Assembly: GCA_964368625.1 (NCBI GenBank)
Contig: CAYJBH010000029.1
Coordinates: 1-35,743 of the forward strand
Direction: 5' to 3'
Length of the DNA stretch: 35,743 nucleotides
From: CAYJBH01 sp964368625
GTDB lineage: Bacteria; Bacillota; Clostridia; Oscillospirales; Ruminococcaceae
Positions 24,069 through 32,400 of the stretch are shown piece after piece (positions within the stretch are counted from its first letter, which is position 1; every line of letters begins with the position of its first letter). A program made the translations under genes and the position numbers. Under the pieces are notes generated by a model. The model did no database searches and was not told the origin of the DNA. It was given only the letters and a program-made list of their open reading frames with translations.

Positions 24069-24097
24069 ATAGTATCACAGGCAGCTGTTTCTGTCCA
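24069..24097 (-). promoter_or_regulatory. sigma-A promoter of the LacI - symporter - GH36 operon
   Basis: Minus strand TGGACA at 24097-24092 (5/6), 17-bp spacer, TACTAT at 24074-24069 (4/6). The operator at 24043-24056 starts about 13 bp after the -10 box. Confidence 0.6.
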
Positions 24098-24215
24098 TGC
24101 TTTTTAATAAAATAAATAATCTTTGGAGGATTGCAACATATCAACATATTTTTTTGTGCAAAAAGTCATTAACTCATTTTACAGTATTATCTGTAGTTTT
24201 TATTTATCTAAACCA

Positions 24216-24247
24216 AAGAGGTAACAGCAATATTGCTGTTACCTCTT
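24216..24247 (-). terminator. 32-bp palindrome, terminator-like, after the broken gene
   Basis: AAGAGGTAACAGCAAT and ATTGCTGTTACCTCTT are exact complements with no spacer, 20 nt past the stop of the truncated gene at 24267. In RNA the central bases would open as a loop. The U tract is short (CTCTTTGGTTT). Confidence 0.7.
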
Positions 24248-24266
24248 AAATAATTAAGGTTAGATT

Positions 24267-24687
24267 CTATTTTTTAAAATATATTAACCCAAGCTTAACA
24301 TCTTTTAGCTTAAAAAATCCATTCTCATTGCAAGAAATTTCGGCACTAACCACCTTGGCACCATCACAGTAAACGAGCTCTGCATCTGTTGTTACACCGT
24401 CAACCTTAATAACAGCTTCATCATTAGTTGCAAACGGAACTAAAACGCCTTGCTCAAGATTAAAGTATTTTGCCATTGTATTTTCATTACAGGTAATATT
24501 TTTTACATCTCTAAATATACCATGACCAAACCTATTTAGCCAATATTTCCTTAGCTGTATCATCTTTTTGAGATACTCGAATGATTTTTTATCCTTTGTG
24601 AAGGAGTTGCCATCATCCTCCAGATCGTATATCCAGTAATAGCTACCTGTGGTAAAGGCTCTATCCATAAGAAGGCTATAATATACA
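24267..24687 (-). pseudogene. C-terminal fragment of a larger protein, truncated by an insertion sequence
   Basis: The frame encodes about 140 host residues ending in VKLGLIYFKK, and continues upstream straight into the terminal inverted repeat of the insertion sequence, so its first residues (LRQPL) are element-derived. No start codon with a ribosome binding site precedes it, and the missing N-terminal part is not found on the other side of the element. The fragment has a helical part (SFEYLKKMIQLRKYWLNRFG) followed by a beta-rich tail (GVLVPFATNDEAVIKVDGVT). That is the look of the C-terminal domain after a glycoside hydrolase barrel, but this is only a resemblance. It is probably non-functional. 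Confidence 0.7.
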
Positions 24688-24719
24688 AGGGGCTGTCGCA
24701 ATAAGGTCTCGAAAAAACA

Positions 24720-24752
24720 AAAACGAGCACCCAAAAAAGGGTAGCTCGTTTT
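24720..24752 (+). terminator. hairpin near the left end of the insertion sequence
   Basis: AAAACGAGC (24720-24728) pairs with GCTCGTTTT (24744-24752), with an inner ACCC/GGGT stem. It lies between the terminal repeat and the transposase start, where many insertion sequences carry a hairpin against read-in transcription. Confidence 0.6.
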
Positions 24753-24790
24753 GTCGTTTAATAGTATAATTAATTTGACGAAAAACTAAC

Positions 24791-25155
24791 ATGAAACGAG
24801 GTAAGTATAGCACAATGAGAGATAAAAATCAAATCAAATTTCCAATGGGATATGAAGTAAAAATAGGAGCAGATGAACCAGTACGAAAAATGGTAGAAAT
24901 CTGCGAAGAACTGAATTACGAAAAATTATTAAAAGAATATGCCAGAACGTGGAGAAAAACAAATCCAATAACGCTTTTTCAAATCGTATTACTCAGGTGT
25001 TTAACGGGTAGCTACTCATCAAGAAAAATAGAGGAAGACAAAAAAATCAAACCGTTTTTCTCTTAATTGCCTTTGCTTTCAACATTAAAAAACTTTGCTC
25101 AAGAGTAAAAACAGGTCGTTTTGGAGAATCTTTATTCAATAAAATGATTGCTTAA
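24791..25155 (+). pseudogene. transposase remnant: N- and C-terminal ends joined out of frame
   Basis: From ATG 24791 the frame gives 91 residues, including KIGADEPVRKMVEICEELNY and a conserved NPITLFQIVLLRCLTGSYSS, then stops at 25066. In another frame, from about 25054, the sequence reads FLLIAFAFNIKKLCSRVKTG and ends MIA-stop at 25155, which matches the C-terminal helix of such transposases. A normal enzyme has roughly 450 or more residues with a DDE catalytic core. That core is entirely missing, and the junction near 25045-25060 changes frame. It cannot be active. Confidence 0.8.
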
Positions 25156-25217
25156 TTTTTTTTAATTGAATATTTACGTAAAAAAGAGAGTAGTTTTTTC
25201 TACCCTCTGCTTTATCC

Positions 25218-25258
25218 TGTATAGTTTTCATCGGTTCTACACTTATGTATAGTTTTCA
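25218..25258. repeat. two 13-bp direct repeats inside the insertion sequence
   Basis: TGTATAGTTTTCA occurs at 25218-25230 and 25246-25258, 28 bp apart, in the non-coding right part of the element. Such subterminal repeats can be transposase binding sites; here this is only suggested by position. Confidence 0.45.
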
Positions 25259-25366
25259 ACACAAGTTTAAAGAATTAAAGGGCTACCATAAATGATTTTT
25301 CCATTTGCGACAGCCCCTCACTTTTTCACCACCAAGTAATATTATTTATTGTTTTATTAGTACAGT

Positions 25367-27379
25367 TTAACCTTCACCGTTCTTACCGAAGGCGGTAGCA
25401 ACCACCAAGCTTTCCAGGTGAACATCTGTTCCATCTGAAGAAATTGCTTTCTTCTCTTTACGCTGAACGTTAACACTTGGTTCCTCGCTTAGCCCATGTT
25501 CCTTAACCAACCTTGTCGCCGCCTCAAACGCAAGCCTTTCGGCAAGTTTATATGCATCTGCAAGTTCATCTATTATATGATGTTCGTCGGTTGACTCAAC
25601 GCGATAGCCAAATAACCCACCGTCAGTATAATTAGGAACAACCTTAACCGTAGCGGTTGCCGAAATGTTGGCAACTATAGCTCCCACAGCATTTGCTACC
25701 TCGGAGTGTTTCGGTATACAATATTCCACACCCATAACCTCGGCAACCTTTTTTATGAATATATGAGTTGGAGCGCCTATACCTACAAGGGTTGCAACGC
25801 TGTTAAAGGCAAGCGAGAAAAATTGTTTTTCTCCCCCTGTTCCTTCACGCCAGCTAGATTCTATCAACCTTATCATCTGCTCAGGAACTTCACCGTTTAG
25901 CTCAGCTGAGTATTTAAAGCTTAACATAGCACGAATAATATTTGTATATAGCTTAAGACATACCGCATCATAAACTTCATCGCAGAATCTTAAAACATCC
26001 GCCTCGGCATCCCAAAAACCCATAATTTTCTGCATAAAGTATTTTGCACCTAGTAGCGAAGCCTCCTTGCAATGATCTGTAAAATCACCCTTAATATGCA
26101 TAATATCGGTAGGAGTTAACCCACACCGCATTATAATCCCTTCGTCTTCCAGCCTATCATACATCCGGCTATATGGATCTAATGTATCAAACCCCAGAAT
26201 TTCTTCGCTTGCCAATCTTTCGATTAAATTTTGTTCACTACTGTTATATTTGCTTATATCCTGTGGAGTTTTAGCCAAAAACAAAAACTCATGCATCGGA
26301 ACATTGGTACTTCTATAGTAGTCTAGCAGATATCTAAGCTTTTCTTTTATCTGAGGCCATCTTACAGCTGCAATGCATAGCGGCAAAACCCTTCTGGGGC
26401 TAAGCTGTATTGTACTGTTAACCTCTAGCAGCCTGCTATCTCCTCCAAGTCCGAAGGTATCGATAAAAACCCCCTTAACCTGGGTACGAAAGCCTCCCAC
26501 CTGAATATTACCGGTCATGGCGGGCCTGCCACCTTCAACTATGCTAATATCTGTTGTTGTTCCACCCATATCTATTATAAGGCTATCCTTAATACCGGTA
26601 AGTGCAGTTCCGCCAACCACGCTAGCAGCAGGACCACTTAGAACCGTTTCAACAGGATGCAACATTGCATAACGATCGGTCATTAAGCTTCCATCACTAC
26701 GAACAATCATAGAACCAACGTTTAGCCCTCTATTGTTAATCGCCGTTAACACCGCCTGCATAAACTCCTCAATAACCGGAAGTAATCTTGCATTAAGCAG
26801 TGCAGTAACGCCCCTTTCAATGGTATTAAGCTCACCGGCAAGTTCACTCGCCATAACAAAGGGAACTGCATGATGTTCGGTTACTATTTTTTTAGCAAGT
26901 TTTTCACAAACAGCACCGTTACTTGTAGCATAGGTAGCAGATACCGAAAGTGCGTCTGCACCATCAAACCACTCCTGTTCATCCTTTAAAATCTCTATCC
27001 AATCAGGATGGTTTATAACGGTACCATCCATGCTACACTCGTTTGGTATACAGAGTATTTCATCATATGAAAGTCCATAGCGATCCCTAACACCTGCCCA
27101 TTCAAGTGCCTTTCTGCTAGATCCTATCAGCAGTAGCTTCGCCTTGCCTCCTTTGTTTTCTACGCAAGCGTTTGTTGCAAGTGTTGTGGATAACGATAAC
27201 AGCGAAGCTTCTCGCAATAAGTCCTGCGGAAGCATATCGAGAATATTTCCAATCCCTACGCTTAAATCCTCCTTGGTTGTTAAGGTTTTACCCTTTGCCA
27301 AAACTTCGCCCGATACCGTATTATATATAACTCCATCGGTGTATGTTCCTCCGGTATCGATACCTATACCAATCCCCAT
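25367..27379 (-). CDS. hydantoinase/oxoprolinase family protein (HyuA type)
   Basis: This 670-residue protein has the ATP-binding actin-like fold of the family: GIGIGIDTGGTYTDGVIYN at the N-terminus and DSLIIDMGGTTTDISIVEGG near residues 265-285, with VLSGPAASVVGG just before. The family opens cyclic amides such as hydantoins and 5-oxoproline using ATP, usually with a HyuB partner. No HyuB gene is present, which is unusual though stand-alone members exist. The C-terminal third has VEYCIPKHSEVANAVGAIVA, also typical. The start follows AAGGAG. It is the last gene of a unit with an esterase-like and a PLP enzyme gene (25-nt gap). The substrate is unknown; a sulfur-containing ring such as a thiazolidine is one speculation. 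Confidence 0.88.
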   Translation of the reverse strand: MGIGIGIDTGGTYTDGVIYNTVSGEVLAKGKTLTTKEDLSVGIGNILDMLPQDLLREASLLSLSTTLATNACVENKGGKAKLLLIGSSRKALEWAGVRDRYGLSYDEILCIPNECSMDGTVINHPDWIEILKDEQEWFDGADALSVSATYATSNGAVCEKLAKKIVTEHHAVPFVMASELAGELNTIERGVTALLNARLLPVIEEFMQAVLTAINNRGLNVGSMIVRSDGSLMTDRYAMLHPVETVLSGPAASVVGGTALTGIKDSLIIDMGGTTTDISIVEGGRPAMTGNIQVGGFRTQVKGVFIDTFGLGGDSRLLEVNSTIQLSPRRVLPLCIAAVRWPQIKEKLRYLLDYYRSTNVPMHEFLFLAKTPQDISKYNSSEQNLIERLASEEILGFDTLDPYSRMYDRLEDEGIIMRCGLTPTDIMHIKGDFTDHCKEASLLGAKYFMQKIMGFWDAEADVLRFCDEVYDAVCLKLYTNIIRAMLSFKYSAELNGEVPEQMIRLIESSWREGTGGEKQFFSLAFNSVATLVGIGAPTHIFIKKVAEVMGVEYCIPKHSEVANAVGAIVANISATATVKVVPNYTDGGLFGYRVESTDEHHIIDELADAYKLAERLAFEAATRLVKEHGLSEEPSVNVQRKEKKAISSDGTDVHLESLVVATAFGKNGEG

Positions 27380-27404
27380 TTATACTCCTTAAAGATGGGC
27401 TAAC

Positions 27405-28532
27405 CTAGTCGGCTAGCGCCTGTTCAATATCTTGTAATAGCGTATCTACGTTTTCAAGTCCAATATGTAAGCGTATTAAAAACTCACCTGCTTTAAAAGG
27501 ATTTTCTGTGTATACAGAAAGGCTTTCAAAACCTCCCCAGCTGCATCCGTTAGGAAACATTTTAAGCCTACTTACAAAAGTTCTAGCCATTTCATCATTT
27601 CCATTTTTCAGAACAAAGCTTAACAGCCCGTTTGTTCCACACATCTGCTTTTGTATCAACTCATATTGAGGGTGGCTTTCAAGACCGGGATATAACACCT
27701 TCTCCACCTTTTCATGTTCCTCAAGATATTTTGCAACAACCAGTGCATTCTTTTCATGCTGTTTAAGCCTCACCGGTAATGTTCTAAGCCCCCTAATTAA
27801 CAGCCATGCCTGATGCGGATCCATTATAGCGCCTATAATGGCACGTTCCTTCATCTTGATACTATCTATAGTTTTAGCATCCGACACCAACACTCCTCCG
27901 ATAATATCGCTATGACCACCAAGATACTTCGATGCGGTGTGCATAACAATATCTATTCCGTATAATAACGGATTTTGATAAAGGGGTGTTGCATATGTAT
28001 TATCGATAACGGTACCAATGTTGTGTTCCTTTGCGAGTTCGGCAACAGCCATTAAATCCTGAATCATAAATGTTAGCGACGATGGACTTTCAAGATAGAT
28101 AAGCGTTGTATTGGGTCTTATCGCCTCTCTAAAATCTTCAATGCTACAACCATCTACATAGGTAACCTCTACCCCAAACTTCACCAGATAATCCGACAAT
28201 AAATCGCCTACCTGATTGTATACATTTTTTATTGTTATAACATGGCAATCTTTTTCAATAAAATGCATTATAGCAGCAACCGATGCTGCCATTCCCGAGC
28301 TGAAACAAATCGCCGCCTCTCCTTGTTCGAGTGCTGCAATTTTAAGTTCGGCTATTTCGGTTGTTGGATTGGATTCACGGGTATAAACATATCCGTGTTC
28401 CGGCATATTGTTACCTTCATTAGGCTTAACGAAGAGGCTATTTTGGAATATTGGAGGCACGATTGCCCCCGAAAACCGGGCATAATCGTCTCCAAGGTGG
28501 GTGCAAATATCTTCTTTTTCTTTATAAGTCAT
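27405..28532 (-). CDS. PLP-dependent trans-sulfuration family enzyme (Cys/Met metabolism)
   Basis: This 375-residue cystathionine/methionine gamma-lyase-family enzyme carries the cofactor lysine K202 in TASKYLGGHSD, the phosphate-binding SSGMAA at 78-83, YTRESNPT at 50-57 and D177 in VIDNTYATP. The family makes or breaks C-S bonds at the beta or gamma carbon of amino acids. At the active-site tyrosine, usually in a YGGT or YGCT context, the sequence is NVYNQV (Y105), so substrate class cannot be assigned from the motif. The start follows AAAGAG. It is 14 nt from the esterase-like gene and 25 nt from the HyuA gene, so all three are one transcription unit. Confidence 0.92.
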   Translation of the reverse strand: MTYKEKEDICTHLGDDYARFSGAIVPPIFQNSLFVKPNEGNNMPEHGYVYTRESNPTTEIAELKIAALEQGEAAICFSSGMAASVAAIMHFIEKDCHVITIKNVYNQVGDLLSDYLVKFGVEVTYVDGCSIEDFREAIRPNTTLIYLESPSSLTFMIQDLMAVAELAKEHNIGTVIDNTYATPLYQNPLLYGIDIVMHTASKYLGGHSDIIGGVLVSDAKTIDSIKMKERAIIGAIMDPHQAWLLIRGLRTLPVRLKQHEKNALVVAKYLEEHEKVEKVLYPGLESHPQYELIQKQMCGTNGLLSFVLKNGNDEMARTFVSRLKMFPNGCSWGGFESLSVYTENPFKAGEFLIRLHIGLENVDTLLQDIEQALAD

Positions 28533-28546
28533 ATCTCTTTATCCAA

Positions 28547-29359
28547 TTATAATGTATAGTCTAGCTGATTGGCTAGCCAGTTTTTACTAAGGTCAACCCA
28601 TTGGCGCACATGTGGATTAAGCGACCTAACTTCATCAGTACACACCGATATACCATGCTTCCCTTTAGGAAAGATATGGGCTTCATATGAAACGTTATTC
28701 TTCTGTAAAGCATTAATAAAAAACAGTGCATTTTCAACAGGCACTACCGCATCATCTACGGTGTGCCAAACAAAGCAGGGACAACAATGCTCGCCAACCT
28801 GTTTTTCCAGAGAAAATAAAACCTTCATCTCCTCTTTATCTGAGCCGGAAATTGTGTCGATACTTCCACCATGGCTAAACTTCACCTCAGACGTAATAAC
28901 GGCATAGGATATAATAGCGGCATTAGGGCGATTAAGCCCTCCTCGATTGTCAAAATCGGCTAAAAGATCGGGATGATTCCAAAGGGTACAGAGGGAAGCC
29001 GCAAGATGGCCTCCTGCAGAAAAACCGCAAACTGCAATTTTTTCGGGATCACAACCCCATTCGTGGCTATTAGCCCTAATAGCCATAACGGTAGAGCTTA
29101 GCTCTTTTAAAGGATTAAAATGTTTAATATTCTCGCCAAGTGAGTAGTAGAGGATAAACACGTTGTATCCGGCCGCAAGATATTCCATCGCAACCGGATC
29201 TGCTTCACGTTGAGAGCAAAATTGGTAACCACCGCCCGGGCAAACTATTACCGTGGGGTAGTAGTTACGATGGTCTTCCAGCTCGTTAATAGCGGTATGT
29301 AGATATGCAACCACTCGACCTTCGGTTCCTTCATAGGGGGTAAATTCAAGTATTTTCAT
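28547..29359 (-). CDS. alpha/beta hydrolase, esterase/acetylxylan esterase-like (BD-FAE type)
   Basis: This 270-residue cytoplasmic serine hydrolase has its nucleophile S114 in CGFSAGGH, an oxyanion-hole CPGGGY at residues 40-45, a likely acid among D202/D203 in HTVDDAVVP and H235 in KGKHGIS. The pattern is that of small carbohydrate or amide esterases often annotated as acetylesterase or kynurenine formamidase-like. There is no signal peptide. It is the first gene of the unit with the PLP enzyme and the HyuA protein, suggesting it removes an acyl or formyl group from a substrate the others act on. The start follows CGGAGA 10 nt upstream. Confidence 0.87.
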   Translation of the reverse strand: MKILEFTPYEGTEGRVVAYLHTAINELEDHRNYYPTVIVCPGGGYQFCSQREADPVAMEYLAAGYNVFILYYSLGENIKHFNPLKELSSTVMAIRANSHEWGCDPEKIAVCGFSAGGHLAASLCTLWNHPDLLADFDNRGGLNRPNAAIISYAVITSEVKFSHGGSIDTISGSDKEEMKVLFSLEKQVGEHCCPCFVWHTVDDAVVPVENALFFINALQKNNVSYEAHIFPKGKHGISVCTDEVRSLNPHVRQWVDLSKNWLANQLDYTL

Positions 29360-29405
29360 AACTTTTTATCTCCGTTTTTATTATTAATATTATTAAACCT
29401 CACAC

Positions 29406-29435
29406 ATTATATCATATCCGAATAGGAAAGGGAAT
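29406..29435 (-). promoter_or_regulatory. extended -10 promoter of the esterase - PLP - HyuA operon
   Basis: Minus strand TGATATAAT gives a perfect TATAAT (29411-29406) with the TGn extension. The -35 region (TTCCCT, 17 bp upstream) is poor, as is common for extended -10 promoters. Confidence 0.6.
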
Positions 29436-29465
29436 GGTAATTTATCATATTAACAGATATAATTA

Positions 29466-32400
29466 TCATGTTTCCCAGCCGGCTAATATTTTTTCGGCTT
29501 TTGCAATAATTTCATCCTTTTGTTCCGCTGTGTTGTCCGATAAATGCTGAGCCGGTTTAACCCCATATTTTTCTAACTCAGCCGATACACGGATTATCGT
29601 TTTTTCGGGGTTGCTGTAGTATTCACTACCTCTAATTCGAATGAATCTCCAGCCAAGCCGTTCTAATACCGCCTGCCGTTCCATATCCTCTCTAATCGTA
29701 TCGTTTGTGGTATGGTACATCTCGCCGTCACACTCTACAGCAATTTTATTATCTCCACATATTGCCACCATATCTATCCGATAACTTCCAACCTTCCACT
29801 GCTGAACAATATCATAGCCAAGCTGAACCAATCGTTTCGCAACCTCCAGCTCAAACACAGATTCAGATTTTGCTGCAATCTTTTTCTCCTGTTCCTTAAA
29901 GTTCGCGGGATTTTCAACATACTCTATTAAATCTCTTCTAAGATCTGTGCTTTTTAAATCGTTGTTCACATCCAACGAATGAACTACCCACAGCTGATTT
30001 TTAGCCCTACTTATCGCTACATTATATCGTTGTTTTGTAGATTTGTTCACACCCTCTCCCGTAAGCCTAAGCGGGGTTTCTCCCTCGTTGCTGTCTACCA
30101 AGGAAACAAAGATAACATCCCTTTCATCGCCCTGAAAATGAGAAGCATTTCCACATAGAATTTTTCTTTTTTCAAAATCGGTTGCCTTTATCTTTTCAAT
30201 TGCAAGGCTGTTAATTAGTTCCGCCTGCTCATCCCCTAAAAGTGAAATGGCGCCAAAGGTCATGTTGTTATATTCACAGTTTTGCATACAGGCAAGCATT
30301 AAGGCAACTATTGTTTTAGCTTCCTTTACGTTAATCTTTTTATCAACCTCTCTAACACCGTTTGTTTTAAGAGATATTGTTGCAGGTTTTACCGGAGTTT
30401 TGCTATCATCTCTAAGTGGTTTAATCTTAAAATCATAGGAAAGTCTGTTGCTATAACCGATAATGTTTGGAACACATCTAAAATGTTCTCTTAACATTAA
30501 AGTAGGAAAGGTTGTTTTTGCAATGTCATATAGCGAAGATTTCATATCGTACAGATGATAGTTTGGAATAAGGTCTTTAATAAACATGTTAGAAAGGTTG
30601 GTCATCTTTTCAACATCAACCCCAACCGCCGAGGGGCTAACCTGCTCATCGTCACCAACAATGATAATTTTTTTAGCAAGGTATAATATTGATAGTGCTG
30701 ATATATCCGATTGGCTTGCCTCATCGATAATAACAACATCAAACCTACCCGTTTTAGCATCAATACTCTCTAACGCCTTATTAATTGGCATTATCCATAC
30801 CGGAACTGCAGTTCTACATTTTTTCATCAAACGCTGAGCCTCTCGCCTCAGAGCCGGTGCTGTTTTCCCTGTCCCCTTCCCGATCTTTTTAACGGTAAGC
30901 TTCCAACCCTGTAGCGCCTGTTTTTGAGAAACATCCTTTTCGGTGGAACAAAGCAGATGATACCATGCCGATTTAGCGGCAAGCTTTGCCGTAACCTTTC
31001 TAAGCTTTAAAGAAAGTGCAACCGATCTGTGCTGTAGCTCCTCAAATGGTAATGATGTTATCTCTTCAATTATCGTATTAAACTGCTTCCATCTCCAAGC
31101 ATCAACTAAACCAGCTGGCGGCTGGCTATACCCATGCACCCCGATACGTTCGGCAATAAGCTGAGAAAGCTCCGGTGCAAACTTTTCTAATATCGATAGT
31201 ATCCTCTGTTTTTCGGCTATGTAGCCTTGTTTTTTATATAGCTCAACCAACAATCCAAAATCGTGAGTGTATGCTGCTATATCCTTTAGCTTAACAGCCG
31301 CCGCCATATTTTGGCAAATTTTAGAATTTTTGGCGTTAAGGTATGCAGCCGTATCTGATAGTCTTTCGGATATTGCAGCTACATCTTCATATACATTAAC
31401 AGCAATATTCAGATATTTAGGAAGGCTTATATACATTACATCAACGAGATCATTTATCTCGTCGAGAGGTGTTGAGTAAACCTCTCCATGTTTTAAAACC
31501 GTCCTATTAATTGTAGCGGCATCAATCATCGAATCAAGCTGTGGATATACATTACCATACCAGTTTATACAGTTTCTAATTCTTTCTACATGACTTATTG
31601 CAACCTGTTCCGGTTCATCGCCAAACTGAGAAAAACTTAAGCCGCCTCGTTTTTCTATAAGCTCAAACCACAGCTTTGCAATCTCATCGCGGTATACTGC
31701 AAGTCGACAAATTCCGGCTGCTATATCGCAATGTTCTACTGTTTCAATGGTACAACCATTCACCCTCACATTCTCATAGATCTGCATCCACTCCTTTGGC
31801 TTTAAAAATCCAAAACTATTTAGTTTTTTTCCTTTAGCTATATACTCCCTCATCTCGGACAAGGTTTCTATTGTCTGCTCGGTTTTTAATATATTACCCT
31901 CTAACCTGTTACCGAGAAGCAGCACTGCATTTTCTCCTGCAAAGCTACAACATTGCTCAATTCTACCTATCAAGGTTTCCCACACAGACTTAAAACCGCC
32001 GGCTTTCTTGCCATCCAAAATAGCATAGCTACACCAACTTTCAAGGCTGTCGATATTGGGATCGGTCTGTTTTAGATATGATAGCAGTTTCTCAATCTTA
32101 TCGGCATCATACTGCCCTACCAACGGCATTTCTTCAAGATAGGCACACCGGTTTTCAAGGTCAACTACAACCCTCTCAGCCATTGTGTCGGCAATAATCC
32201 TCTCCATCTCAAACACCAAGTTTTTAAACTCATCGGGTTTAAGCAGACAATCAGGAGAAGGTAGTAAACTCCTTAATTCCTCCTCTTCGTGCGGGGTTAA
32301 CAGCTCGTTAAGCCTATACAGCAACGCCAAGTCTTCATCACTCAGAGGAAAACTTTTTCTGGCAGCAACCCTACCCGGCAAATACGCCAACTTCTCTTTA

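Larger units (their letters stand above)
24688..25318 (+). mobile_element. internally deleted insertion sequence, IS1182-like
   Basis: A 631-bp element is bounded by perfect 14-bp terminal inverted repeats, AGGGGCTGTCGCAA (24688-24701) and TTGCGACAGCCCCT (25305-25318). It keeps the first and last parts of a transposase gene but lacks the middle. The ends and the NPITLFQIVLLRCLTGSYSSRK segment resemble IS1182-family elements, which are normally about 1.6-1.8 kb. No target-site duplication is seen: flanks are ATACA and CACTT. That suggests a deletion next to the element rather than a clean insertion. It could still be moved by a full-length relative elsewhere in the genome. Confidence 0.85.

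Noticed and set aside
24688..25318. Clean insertion with target-site duplication
   Set aside because: The bases flanking the two ends do not match, and the interrupted gene is not resumed on the right side.
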